Origin: Coptis chinensis
Taxonomy: Eukaryota > Streptophyta > Magnoliopsida > Ranunculales > Ranunculaceae
Length of the DNA: 64,000 bases
Direction: 5' to 3'
Assembly: GCA_015680905.1 (NCBI GenBank)
Contig: CM027378.1
Span: 40,521,001 to 40,585,000, forward strand
Every line of letters starts with the position of its first letter. Positions within the stretch are counted from its first letter, which is position 1. Made by a program: the position numbers and the translations under genes. Of this stretch, positions 44,084 to 55,265 are shown piece by piece. Below the pieces are notes generated by a model. The model was not told the DNA's origin. It saw only the letters and a list, made by a program, of their open reading frames with translations, and ran no database searches.

Positions 44084-44455
44084 GGCTGGCTACATCGACA
44101 TACATAAATGACATACGCAATCCAAAAGCAGACTTGGACATTGCTCTAAGGGCTGATTTTTGGTAGATATTATCTCCCTACCATGGATAGTATCTCCACA
44201 CAAAATTAGCTCAATCGGATGTGTCTAGTCTTGTCAAAAGAGTATTAAAATTTTGGACTACCAGATAAATTTCTAATTTGAACTCAACTTTTGGTAGGGT
44301 TAGAATGTTCAAAGGAGCTGATTTTTTTGGAGATGATCTCCATATTGTGGAGATCACATTCCCATAAAATCAGCTTTTAGTTCATTATGTAGGTAGGTAG
44401 GATTGCGTATGTCAATTATGTATGTCATTTCTGTATATCGACGTAGCGAGCCTGA
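44081..44455. mobile_element. MITE-like inverted-repeat element set between (TA)n tracts
   Basis: The left end (GCTGGCTACATCGACATACA... TGACATACGCAATCC) is an inverted match to the right end (GGATTGCGTATGTCA ... ATATCGACGTAGCGAGCCTGA) over roughly 45-55 bases. The element is about 375 bp, noncoding, and its only flanks are long TA repeats. That recalls the Micron family of rice, which sits in (TA)n microsatellites, or a TA-targeting Tc1/Mariner-type MITE. Confidence 0.7.
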
Positions 44456-44456
44456 T

Positions 44457-44516
<60 letters not shown>
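44456..44516. repeat. (TA)n microsatellite
   Basis: A second long TA tract on the right side of the MITE, followed by T-rich sequence. Confidence 0.95.
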
Positions 44517-44520
<4 letters not shown>

Positions 44521-45070
44521 TTATTTTTTTATTATTATTATTTTGTTTTGGAAACATAAAGAACTTTGCTTATAACCATCATTTTAAGTTTCCAATATAT
44601 GCACAAGTCACAAACTTTAACCAACTAGATAACCTACAATCTAATTTTACTAGTTTTAAATAAAGTTCAAAAAGACATAAAAGAAGATATTCACAGACTG
44701 GGTAAGTAGTCCTTTCATCGACAATGCTACTAGCAAGTAGGACTCCGCAAACCTAATAATCAACTTTTACGACATATTTGCCATTAGGGATGACGGAAGT
44801 GAAGTATAAATTGTACTATTCCTAGGAGCATTTTAGATTTACATAGTAAATGCACATGATAATTCGAAGTAAATGATGTAAGTATAGGAAAAATAGTACG
44901 ATTAGAGTGTCGATCAAGTGCGACAGTTGGCAAGGATTTTTGTTGGGCTTTTAAGATGAGAGGAGAAAATAAGATTTAATTTTCCTCTTGATTGTGATCC
45001 TATTATTAGTCAATTATCTATTGCTTAGTTTCCGTCTTTGGGTTCTGATGTGTTAATCTGTGCATGGCTG
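44517..45070. other. Unassigned intron-like sequence
   Basis: AT-rich sequence leading to the last DUF3754 exon. I see no feature in it. Confidence 0.5.
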
Positions 45071-45181
45071 GATACTATTGGTAGATATTACTGCGTAAGT
45101 TTGAAGCGTGTAAATGAAATCATCGGCACAACCACCAAGCAGATGGTGTTAAAGATTAAACAAGGTGCTACTATTGCTTAG
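45071..45181 (+). pseudogene. DUF3754 gene, last exon
   Basis: The 37-codon frame encodes DTIGRYYCVSLKRVNEIIG, then TTTKQMVLKIKQG, and ends with TAG at 45179-45181. It continues in phase from the exon ending KLGIVAR at 26124, as in plant DUF3754 proteins recalled from memory. The usual AG acceptor is not directly before it (GCTG precedes GAT), so splicing may be lost. The LINE and all its nested guests occupy the intron between. Confidence 0.75.
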
Positions 45182-45441
45182 CATTCGTATGCGATTTTCT
45201 CGACTCTATTGTTTTATTGGGATGCAATAGGTGTGCTTATGAGCGTGTTAAAACTTGGCATCTCAAACTGTATATTAAAGTCCTGTCCAAGATGGCTTGT
45301 AAATTCCTTGTGGTTTTCTTTCCCTCTAGTTCTTTGTTTTTCTGCAACTAACTTCACTCTTTTTTCAACCTACGTTTTTGGAAGACTACATGAGGCACTG
45401 TTAATAACTATGACTGAAATACAAAAAGATAAAAGAAAATT
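45182..45441 (+). other. Probable 3' untranslated region of the DUF3754 gene
   Basis: It directly follows the stop codon and has no domain. The boundary with intergenic DNA is not visible. It ends at the MITE target duplicate. Confidence 0.4.
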
Positions 45442-45829
45442 GGGTTAAATGCATAGATGGGTAACGAACTATATACGAAATCAAACATTGGTGTATAAAC
45501 TTTTTGTTAAGCAAATTTAGGTAACGAAGTGTACCACGTTTTGCAACGTTGGGCTCTGTTTCACTTTCGTCCAATTTTTTCATACGTGTCAAGTTTTTTC
45601 ATACGTGGCAGATTGCCACTAGACCGCCACATAGGAAAATAAGTGACACAAAATTAGAGAAAAAGAAAAAAAAACTTGACACGTGTGAAAAAAATGGACG
45701 GAAGTGAAACATAACCCAACGTTGCAAAACGTGGTACACTTCGTTACCCAAATTTACTAAAAAAAATAGTTTATACACCAATGTTTGATTTCGTGTATAG
45801 TTCGTTACCCATCTATACATTTTTTTTTC
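45442..45829. mobile_element. Foldback MITE (MULE-type), 388 bp, TSD AAGAAAATT
   Basis: Arms of about 140 bases are near-perfect inverted repeats (ATAGATGGGTAACGAACTAT on both strands, also GAAGTGTACCACGTTTTGCA). The exact 9-bp duplicate AAGAAAATT lies at 45433-45441 and 45830-45838. Nine-base duplicates are characteristic of Mutator-like elements. No coding sequence. Confidence 0.88.
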
Positions 45830-45920
45830 AAGAAAATTTGAGCACGTATCAGAGTGAGGATTACTGAACTCATCCGTAGAGTGGGTGACACAGTGTTTCA
45901 TATTTAGGCATGTTACTTAT

Positions 45921-46560
45921 TCAATTACAACATTCTAAAACATGGTTGGTTGACTTGGTTCTTTTATAAATTTTGGTTTTAGAGAAATTCATTATAATAA
46001 CATAAAAGAAAGATGCAATTAGGGAGCACGATGACAAGCAGAGGCACGGCTGGAGTTTGATATGGAGTTTGTTTATAGTTATTATAAGGATATGATAGTG
46101 CATAGTATCAAATGCTTTACTAATGTCAACATTCAATTAACATCTAGGGGAGATACCCTTTCTATCATGTTTTTTCACATGAGCTCATGTGAAATAAGCA
46201 GATTGTATGTCTTTGTTGAATATTTTTGGTATGAAGGCAGCTTGATTCAAGTTGATGAGTGCATAATATGCTTCATTCTCGTGGTAAGCATTTTTGTAAT
46301 GCACTTGTAAATGATTAGGCAATAAGCTGTCTGTAGTCTGTTGCCTTTGAAGGATTAGGAATTTTAGTTATTAAACATATGAAAGTGGAGTTGATACCTT
46401 TAAGGAGTATGTACGTGTATCATATACATAATGGCTTTACAGAAATCCTCCCCAATCACAAACCAACTGAACTTGACGAATTGAGTTGTGTATCCATCTG
46501 GGCTTGGGGCTTTATAGCTATCTGTTGAAGTATGTAAAGTATCATATGTTTCTATAAGTG
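45921..46560 (-). pseudogene. Decayed LINE reverse-transcriptase fragment, minus strand
   Basis: On the minus strand, pieces of a LINE RT are recognisable in order: SYKAPSPDGYTTQF (about 46510-46470), INLNQAAFIPK (about 46250) and VDISKAFDTMHY (about 46130). These correspond to RT motifs KAPGPDG, NQSAFV and the catalytic-region VDLRKAYDS. Frames are broken throughout and no ends can be placed. It is a second, older LINE copy, more diverged than the one at 26193-44019. Confidence 0.7.
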
Positions 46561-47513
46561 TGGATACATTATTAGTAGTTGCTGTTTTGAGTAGCTTAGC
46601 ACCCAAGTCAAGTATAAATATATGAACTAAGGTGTAGAGAAGACAACTCTCTAACCCTATTATTCTCTCAGCCTCCATTTTTCTCCTTCTTGATTCCCCC
46701 ATTACAAATGTATGAGCACGATACACCTCAATCTTTCTTTCTCTCTTCCCTTCTTTCTCTCTCTGTTCTTTTTTTGCCTCCTCCTCTTCTCTTCTCACAC
46801 TGTTCCTTTTATATCGCCCTCCTCTTTTATGGGTCGTCCATCTGTCCTTATATCTTGCGGTCTGACTCCCCTCCGTACCAGTGACACGTCTGCGGTCTAG
46901 GGTTCCGCGGTTATGATCCCGTGCTCTCCTTTTCTCTTCAGTATTATGCACCTTATCCCCTGCACCGCTGACCCAGTCATCTTTTCCACATTATGCTACT
47001 ACGAATGCCCCTTCTCGACTCCGTGGTCCTATTAAAGGATCCGGGGTCGAGAACCTTCACCGTTTGTCCTTTCTGTTCCCCGCCCTTACCTCTTTTTCAT
47101 CGATTTGTGTGTGAGGTGAACTATCATCTTCACGCATGTTCCAGCCGCCCTCGTGTCTAGCGCCCCCACATGTCTCATCTTGACTGGATTGTCACCCCGA
47201 CTCCTCGAATTCACCAACTTTCCGTATTTACCTCTTTACCCCTCACCCTTTTTAAACTATTTCCCTTCTCCCTCTTTCCCATTTCTTTCTTCTACCTCTC
47301 TTGCTCTACCATTATTCTTTCTTTCCCGATCAGGCTCTGTCAGTGTGAATTCCACTATTCTTCCAGCGATTCCACCCCACTTTTGGCACCCTCTTCCAGG
47401 CCTAACATCTTTGTCTTTGTTCACACCGGTACGTTTTTTGGACTTCTTCTCTTTTTGTTTGAACTGGTTGTTTGGGTTGGTTCCTATCTTGCGTCTGTTC
47501 CTCTACCTTTCCG
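46561..47513. other. Pyrimidine-rich noncoding region
   Basis: Contains long CT-rich runs (46730-46800, 47200-47330) and a GC-richer stretch at 46960-47160. It could be the 5' untranslated or LTR-proximal part of the gypsy-type gene that follows, but no LTR end or PBS was found. Confidence 0.4.
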
Positions 47514-48803
47514 ATGTCAGCCAGTGAATCCGATGAATCGGGCTCATCTCCGTCCCTTGGGGCATCGTCTCCACCCCCTACATCGTGTGCGGCGGTCCCA
47601 TCCACTTCGGGACGTCAAGGTCCCCCATTACCTCCACCGCTGCCCTGATTTAGACTCAATTAGGGTTGCTTATGGCATTCCTGCCAGTATTGGTCTAGAG
47701 CATGTGCCATCCACCACCCATTACCCCCACCTGGTTCCCCGCAGATCGGGGTGCCTCGTGATCACTGTGGGTCAAATAGTTGCCTGTCTACGGCTTCCCC
47801 TCACCTGCCTGGACGTTGAAGTATGTAATCACTTTAATATCCCCCCATGCCAAGGCATTGGGAACTTCTGGCGGACAATGTTTGCTGCGAACTCATACAA
47901 CAAAGCTGGTGAACCTCAGATCACTAGTCGCGATATCATTTCCCATTATTTCCTCAAGAAGAGCACCAAGGACGTCGATGTGGGGTACCAGTCCTTCTGT
48001 GTGCGCCCTCAGAAGTCCCCCCCCCTCCTGCTCCGCGACACTACCTCCAATAAGGTGTGGCACCACTACCCTTTATATGTATCGGGGCAGTTTCTGTTAG
48101 CAGTACAGTTTCTGTCAGCAGACATGCCTCCAGAACTGACACTTAACCATCTCGCCTTCATAGCCTGTGGTGAGTATCTTTACTATTCTTGTCTTTTCGT
48201 CCATCCGTATCGTTATCCACTAATCGTTGCATTTTCCCCATTTTGTAGGTTGGCAATAGGATTCCAAATCCCAAATTTACTCGGGCATCTCCTGTCCTGT
48301 CTTTTAGAAGCTTCGCGATCTTGGTGCTGGTCAAGCCGAACTCTTAGGTGTCAATCCTACCACCGCTACTCCCCTATTGCAAGTCCCTGCTCTACAAACT
48401 TTCCACGGCTTCTCTGCTCCATTTTATCGTCCCCCTCCTCCCAAAGAAAGGAAACCGCGAGCCACACCCCCTCCCAGAAAAAGATCTCAAAACCCAGGCC
48501 CACACCATCGTCATTCCCTACCTTCCTCACGGTCACGCAAATCTTGTGAACCCCGCCCTTACACTACTCCCGAAGGCATTCCCTCCTTCCGCTCCATATC
48601 CACTTGGGACGATCAATACACCTCTCCCCTTTCCCCCACTGAAGATATGGATATCCGCAAACAGAAGTTGTTTGGCAGCGACTCCGACGGAGATGATGAT
48701 GTCATGGAGATCCCTGTCCCTGAAACCAATGTATCTGCTTGAGCTCCGCCCACCAAGAGACTGCGGACTTCTACCTCTGCCAAATCTGACCAAGTTACCC
48801 AGC
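47514..48803 (+). pseudogene. Gypsy-type retroelement gene fragment (PF04195-like)
   Basis: The ATG at 47514 opens MSASESDESGSSPSLGASSP; a stop follows at the end of its Pro-rich stretch (about 47648). The next part is in another frame: LDSIRVAYGIPASIGLEHVP, IVACLRLPLTCLDVEVCNHF and NIPPCQGIGNFWRTM, resembling the 'putative gypsy type transposon' domain. An apparent intron (48170-48248, GTGAGT to TGTAG) separates a Pro/Arg-rich acidic-ended tail (SDSDGDDDVMEIPVPE). A TGA at 48740-48742 precedes further coding-like sequence (PPTKRLRTSTSAKSD). Element C cuts the gene at 48804. Function in the element is unknown. Confidence 0.55.
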
Positions 48804-50281
48804 TGATAAGAGCCCAAAACTGTAGTTTTAACCCTATAACAGTCATACTTTTAGACCAATTATGTGAGTAATAATTAAGAGTTAACACTGATTACGTGTT
48901 TTTATGCATTTTAGGTTTCAAAGTCCATTATGTGCATAAATGTGCCACTTTAGCGAGATAAAGGAGCTAAGGTCGGTTACTAAGGATTTCCATGATTAAA
49001 GGCCAAGATTCAAGAAGACAAAGCCTTTCTAAAGCCCGGTCAAAAGCTGAAAAGTCGACGCGGGCTGAAACAGCACACAAGTCAGCAGAACTTCCGAAAG
49101 CTGTATCTTTGGACTCAGACCTCGGAATCGGGCCTACCTTATGTAAAAACGACCGACTCGGAAAGAGCTTTCCAATGGTCTAAGCCTTGACCCAATCAGA
49201 AGAGCAAAAGTGGACGAAAAGTCTATTGAAGCCAACTGCAGCTGAAGAGGCCTTTTTGGACTGAAAGAATTGGGTTTTGGGCCTGATTCTCTGGCCCAAA
49301 ATATGGCTCCAAGCCCATGCACGATTTTTGGATCTGGACATATAAAAACAAAAGCTTAGCTCTTTGTTAATGGTAGCTAGTTAGACCTAAACAATATAGA
49401 TAATTCTAGATCTAGTTTCCAGTATTTTAATTAAGTTTTAGTTCCATTTTCAATTCTTGTTTTAGATTAAGTCTTTGAATCATTGTTCTTGATTGATTAG
49501 ATAAATAAAATAGTTATTTTATCAATTTCGAATTGTGTTATTTCAATCTATTAGATCTAGTTTTAATTATTGTTGGTTACCATTTCTTAGTTGTTAATTA
49601 GAATTTAATCATTGTTTAATTAGATTAGTAAAATTCGAATCTTGATAATATGTTTAGTTTAGATTCATATGGGAATGATTGCGGAATGATTCAAGGCTAA
49701 AACCTCCATTAGAGGGGTTGATGAAGCCTTGATGAAAACTTAGTGGTATAGTGTAGAAGCATTGTAGAGTCTATTCCAATCTAGAAGGTCGTGATTCGCC
49801 ATGAGAATGGGTGGACAACCTCACATGCTAGTTAGTACTCGGTAGAAATGCCATGAACACTAGGGATTAGAACTCGAATTTCTTGCCGTAAGAACGTAAG
49901 AATCGAGATACAAGAATCTATGCTAGGCTATTAAGTTGGATTCGAGGTGGATTCAATTCCCCTATAATCCTTTATCTAGATTCAAAAACAATCATATTTC
50001 CATAGCATTCGTAGTTTAAATTCAACATAATCAATTTCATATTGTATCGTAGTATAACACCCTTCGTAAAGCTCTCATTGACTTAAAGACCGATTAATTA
50101 GATTAGAAAACAATTCCATGCTAGAGCACTAGGAGTGGAACGAACTTCCTACTCCACTGTATCTCATAGGATTAAGAGTAGAGAAATCTTTGATAAGCAT
50201 ATAGGATCATTAAAATAGTTTTAGTTTATTTACGTTTTGAGTTTCATCATTCATTTCGTAGGTAGACTATCAAATTTATCA
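48804..50281 (+). repeat. 5' LTR of element C
   Basis: The 1478-bp LTR starts TGATAAGAGCCC and ends TTTATCA. It matches the other family LTRs. Compared by eye with the 777 bases of C's 3' LTR, it differs at roughly 25 positions (about 3%). Confidence 0.92.
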
Positions 50282-50290
50282 TTTTCCAAA

Positions 50291-50306
50291 TGGCGCCGCT
50301 GCCATC
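50291..50306 (+). other. Primer binding site of element C (tRNA-Asp type)
   Basis: TGGCGCCGCTGCCATC, nine bases after the LTR end, has the same core as in element B. The longer spacer suggests a small insertion (TTTTCCAAA) next to the LTR. Confidence 0.8.
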
Positions 50307-50861
50307 TTAGTTGCACTTTAGCATTGTTTTCATAGTAGAATTAGTCATTTTTAAGTCCCATTAAACCCACCCACCCTTGTTTGATTCATACTGTGGTTAT
50401 CCGTTTCAGCGTTGAAAAAGTTTCGACAAATTTACACCGAAATGACGGCGCTGTAAAGGAGCGCACTCAGCCTATAGTCCGAACACGAGCGACCATCGCC
50501 AAGCCAGACGCGACCGACCAGCCCTATTTTTTATCGACCACGAGCGCGACCACTCCTCACACCGAAGCACGCACCCGCTAAGTCATCGAACAAGGAGCCG
50601 ACACGCTTCTATGCGCGCACACCGTTCCCTCATCAAAATTTTCCGGATTTCTACAGGTTTGTTTCGAACTTCGATTTTTTAAGTTTTTCAGTGTTCTAAC
50701 TTGTTATTTACACTGAACACGCGTAAACAAGAAGCTATTCATAAGCGAAGCAAGGACACTATCAGGTATTCCTTTCTTCCATACCTCGCATCTCCAGTTA
50801 GAGGATCATACTAATATATCAAGATTGTTTGGATTGTTTTCGTGTTTAGACTTAGACTTGC
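50307..50861 (+). other. Leader of element C
   Basis: Noncoding leader between PBS and gag. It is moderately GC-rich at 50450-50620 but without the clear minisatellite of element B. Confidence 0.6.
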
Positions 50862-52060
50862 ATGAGATTAAGGTCTGGTCGGAGAAAAACAACGAACGTA
50901 ATTAACCGTCAACAAACAAACATATCGAGTATACCAATCACTACACCTCTTACTACTATCCCACCAACCATACCTGACATAATGGCTGAAGAAAGAGAGA
51001 CTCCTCTCTCCCGACTTCTACAAAGCTTTGGCGATAGCCCTAAATCTTGCATCGTTCTAGCGGACCGATTAAGGGGATTTTGAATCCCCAAACATATTTA
51101 ATTTGTTACCAATTTTCCATGGTTTAGGCCATGAAAAACCTTACCAACACATGCGTAGGATTGAACAAGTCCTTACAACATTCCATCATCCTACGGTTGG
51201 TGCAGAACAAATTAAACTGAGGGTATTTCCTTTCACCTTAGCCGATAAAGGCAAAGATCTTGGTTAACTCGCCCAAGCCTAACTCTCTGGACTCGTGGGC
51301 TAAACTTGTTCAGCTATTTATGGAACATTTTACCCCACCCCTAAAGATGGATGAGATGCTTTCCAAGATTCATTTCTTCCGGAATAAACCCTCATGAATC
51401 ATTTTAGAGGCTTGGAACCATTTCACCGATCGCTTATAGAGTGTCCACACCATAACCTAGCAAAAGACACGTTAGTTCGTGCCTTTTCAAAGGACTTCAA
51501 CATCACCATAAAGAAGTCCTTGACATAATGAATGGGGGTAGTTTCCTAAGTAAAGGAGCCTCGGAGGCTTACAAATTTTTAGAAGAGCAAACTAAACACA
51601 ATAACAATTGGGGGGAGTGATGATATCCCCCGCTCGCTAGTTCTTCTTCAACAGACTAAGGCACGGGTATGTTTGAGATGAAACCCGATCCAAAACTTAA
51701 AAATTTAATCGAATCTCTAACTAAAAAGGTAGAGGCTATTTCTATTCAACAAAAGCCTATCCCCGTCATGAATGTTAACTCCAACCCATGTAATGTCTGT
51801 TTGAGTCCTGAGCACCCTGACTCCCATTGTCCTCTCTAAGCCTATGAACAAACAACAATTAGAGCAAGATAATGTTTACTCCATTAATAACTATCCTATT
51901 CCTAATGCCCCATGGAGACAACATCCCAACTTTAGTTGGCTTAAACAATCAACAAGTTACACCTCCGGGTTTAATAACCAAAATGTTAGGCAAGCAAACA
52001 ATTATAATCAAGCTCCACCTAGGCAAGGACGGGGGACAAGGTCAAGAAAATTATAATAAT
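50862..52060 (+). pseudogene. Element C gag (many frameshifts)
   Basis: It begins MRLRSGRRKTTNVINRQQ at 50862, the same start as in B. After the stop near 51083 the gag core is seen in changing frames (EHFTPPLKMDEMLSKIHFF near 51320; CNVCLSPEHPDSHCPL near 51790-51840). The CCHC knuckle is present, but its frame ends at once. The segment 51844-52056 (YSINNYPIPNAPW) continues into the Asn-rich linker. It is more decayed than gag of B. Confidence 0.8.
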
Positions 52061-52289
52061 TATAACAACCAAAGCTAAACCACGGCATGGTGTAGCACAA
52101 GGTCAGAATAATTATAATAATTATAATACCAATAGAGGTATCGTTCCGGTTAACAATAGTAACTATCACAACCCACCTATTAATAATCAACGTGAGATAG
52201 TTCCAGTCGCACCACCTGTGACTACTACACCTACACAACCGAATCGTATAGACGCCTTTATATAGGTTACCCAACAACTTTTCCAATCA

Positions 52290-53959
52290 ATGACTCAATC
52301 AAACCAACAGATCTTACAATCCATAAATCAGGGCATACAACAGTTAGCCCAAGAGAAAGCCCAACCAAAAGTGTTTTTTCGGGACAAGCTATACCAAACC
52401 CTAAAACAACAAACCACGCCTTTTGAGGTAAACGGTAATACTAGTACGGAAAACGCGACAATAGTAGGTGACACGAATGCCATCACCACTCTCCGCTTAC
52501 GGAAGAGTGGTTGATAACAAAGTAACTATACCTATAGTTACCCCATCATACTCCTACACGGATATCGAACTAGATACCGAAATAGAAACCGAAGAGCCTA
52601 CCACGGTGAGGTACCGGTTAAACCACAACCTAAGAAACGTAAAAGCCAAGGTAATACATCAAGTCGAGCCATACACGCTAAATATAGAGCAAAACCACCA
52701 TTCCCTCGGAAGTTAGCCATGCTAACTAGGGATACAAACTTTGAGGGAGATTAGGAACGTTTTCAAGAGTCTAACGATAAACCTTCCTTTTCTCGAAGCT
52801 ATTAAAAGCTCCCTAACCACGCTAAGTTTCTTAAAGAGTTGTGCACTACTAGGCGAAGACCAACATACCTAAAGGCGCTTTTAACCTGAACAATTCCCAA
52901 CTTTATCCGAAAATAATGGAATTGTTAAGTACAAGGACCACAATCGTCCCATTTGTAAAATGCACCTTAGGAGATTCCTACACGGCGACGCTTTATTAGA
53001 CACACGGGGCGTGTTAACTTACTCCAAGATTACTTGTATAAACAAATAGGTCTACGAAAATGCAACCTACAAAAATAACGTTGCAATTAGCGGACCAGTC
53101 AATTAAGTATCCTAAGGGTGTAGTGGAAAACGTGCTTGTTAAGGTTCGGATTTCTACTATCCTGCTGATTTTGTTATCCTCGTCTACGGTCGCTAATGAC
53201 TCTGTACCGATCATCTTAGGACGCCCCTTCTTAGCAACTGCCAACGCACTTATAAATTGCCGCGATGGTAAGATGTCCTTATCTTTTGGCCATCTTACAG
53301 TTGAGGTTAATATTTTTAAAATGATGAAACAGTTACCAGATTCGTCTATAGATGGGGAGGTTAGCATGATCGAGAGCTTAGCTCAAGATTATTTTAACAA
53401 CACGTTTCCTGAAGACAATATGTACCAATTCCTTTCTTTTGGAAAGTCAGATTTTGTAAATGACTCCTACTTAGAGGAAGTCAACACCATCCTTGAGTCC
53501 ACACCAATTGTAGACACTTCGGTTGCTCCACATATTGAGTATGAAGACTTGCTACCTAAGCAAGTATTCATTATGCAAAATGAGGACCCCGACAAAACAT
53601 CTATTGATATTCCTTCCACCCCAGTGCTTAAACCCCTTCCCCCAGAGTTAAAATATATTCAACTCGATCCGGATGGTAGTCATCCGGTAATTATATCTTC
53701 TCTGTTATCTAAGAATGAAGAGACAAGTTTAATCCGGGTGATTAAGGAACATCGGTCTACGATTGGTTGGTCCCTAGCTGACATTAAGGGAATTGACCCT
53801 AATGTTTGCACTCATCGTATCTATTTAGAGGATAACGCGAAGACTTCTCGCGAACCTCAGCGTCGCTTGAACCCTGCCATAAAAGAGGTGGTTAGGGAAG
53901 AAGTCTTACGATTACTCGATGCGGGTATCATATACCCATCTCTGATAGCGAATGGGTAA
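52290..53959 (+). pseudogene. Element C gag C-terminal part and aspartic protease
   Basis: The frame at 52290 (MTQSNQQILQSINQGIQQLA) shifts near 52490 and 52700. The protease active-site region (about 52985-53020) is broken. A long open frame, 53060-53959, carries the second half (VPIILGRPFLATANALINCRDG) and the link to RT (SRLIRVIKEHRSTIGWSLADI in close form). It is equivalent to 11901-10360 of element B. Confidence 0.8.
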
Positions 53960-54685
53960 GCCCCATTCATGTAGTTCCTAAGAAATCGGGAGTTACCATG
54001 GTACGAAATGGGAAGGGTGACTATGTTGTCACATAAGGCCCTATGAAATGGAGGATCTGTATTGATTACAGATGTTTAAATGCTATGACACGAAAGGATC
54101 ACTTTCCCTTACCTTTTATAGATCAAATGCTCGAACGCCTAGCTGGTCATGCTTTTTATTGTTTTCTGGATGGCTACTCAAGCTATTTTCAGATTATTAT
54201 TGATATTGATGACCAAGAAAAGACTACCTTCACATGTCCCTTTGGAACGTATGCCTATAAACGAATGCCTTTTGGCCTTTGTAATGCTCCCGAGTACCTT
54301 CCAAATGGTGTATGCTTCATATATTTAGTGACATGGTAGAAGCTTTATGGAAGTTTTCATGGATGATTTTTCTATCTATGGAGACTCCTTCACAGACAGT
54401 TTGTCTAACCTGTCTAAGGTTTTGACACGGTGTGAAGAAAAGAGCCTCGTTTTAAACTGGAAAAAGTGTCATTTCATGGTGAAAAAGGGCATAGTACTAG
54501 GTCACATTGTATCTAGTGATGGCATCGAAGTAGATAAGGCCAAACTAGATAAGATAGCGACTCTACCTAAACCACGGATTGTCCATGATATTAGAGCCTT
54601 TCTAGGCCATGCAGGTTTTTATAGGCGATTTATTAAAGACTTCTCGAAAATAGCTAGGCCTTTAACTAATCTGCTTTTTTGAAAG
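53960..54685 (+). pseudogene. Element C reverse transcriptase
   Basis: WRICIDYRCLNAMTRKDHFP and FYCFLDGYSSYFQI lie in the frame 54043-54339, with the intact KRMPFGLCNA. The catalytic box FMDDFSIYGDSF is in the frame 54347-54682, which ends in the thumb segment RRFIKDFSKIARPL. A TAA at 54034-54036 just before WRICIDY, and frameshifts near 54310-54345 and at 54680, inactivate it. Confidence 0.88.
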
Positions 54686-55265
54686 ATGCAATCTTTGATT
54701 TTAATTTTAAGCGTAAGCGGGCTTTTGAAACTTTAAAAGCCGCCCTAACCTCTGCACCAATTATACAGACCTCCCGATTGGTCTAAACCTTTCGAACTCA
54801 TGTGTGATGCTAGTGACTATGCAGGTTAGTGCGATTTGGGACAAAAACTAGATAATAAGTCCACTGTTATTTATTATGCTAGTAAAACATTAAACGATGC
54901 TCAACGGAATTATTCAACTACCGAAAAAGAATTCTTAGCCGTCATTTATGCTTTAGATAAGTTTCGTCCTTATTTGGTTGGTTCTAAAACCTTAGTTTAC
55001 ACGGACCATGCAACCCTTAAGTACCTTCTTGCAAAGAAGGATGCTAAGTAGAGATTAATCCGATGGATCCTTCTCCTGCAAGAGTTCACATTAGAAATAA
55101 AGGACAAAAGAGGGGTCGAAAACGTAGTTGCCGACCACTTATCTAGACTCACAAACGACGATCAAACTGATTATGAGTCCATACCGGACTCTTTTCCTGA
55201 TGAGCATCTGTATGCCATTTTTTCAAAACCATGGTATGCTGACATTGTAAATTATCTAGCGGCTG
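54686..55265 (+). pseudogene. Element C RNase H and spacer to integrase
   Basis: CDASDYAG is followed by TAG (about 54826), then GQKLDNKSTVIYYASKTLND and VYTDHATLKYLLAKKDAK (54836-55051). The frame stops at 55051 (K-TAG). A linker with [19 protein letters not shown] follows. The usual acidic residues are present but the frame is broken. Confidence 0.85.

Noticed and set aside
46560-46951. Arg/Glu-rich minus-strand open frame continuing upstream of the LINE RT fragment
   Set aside because: The charged repeat composition comes from the CT-rich tract read in reverse. Only the part below about 46560 resembles RT.
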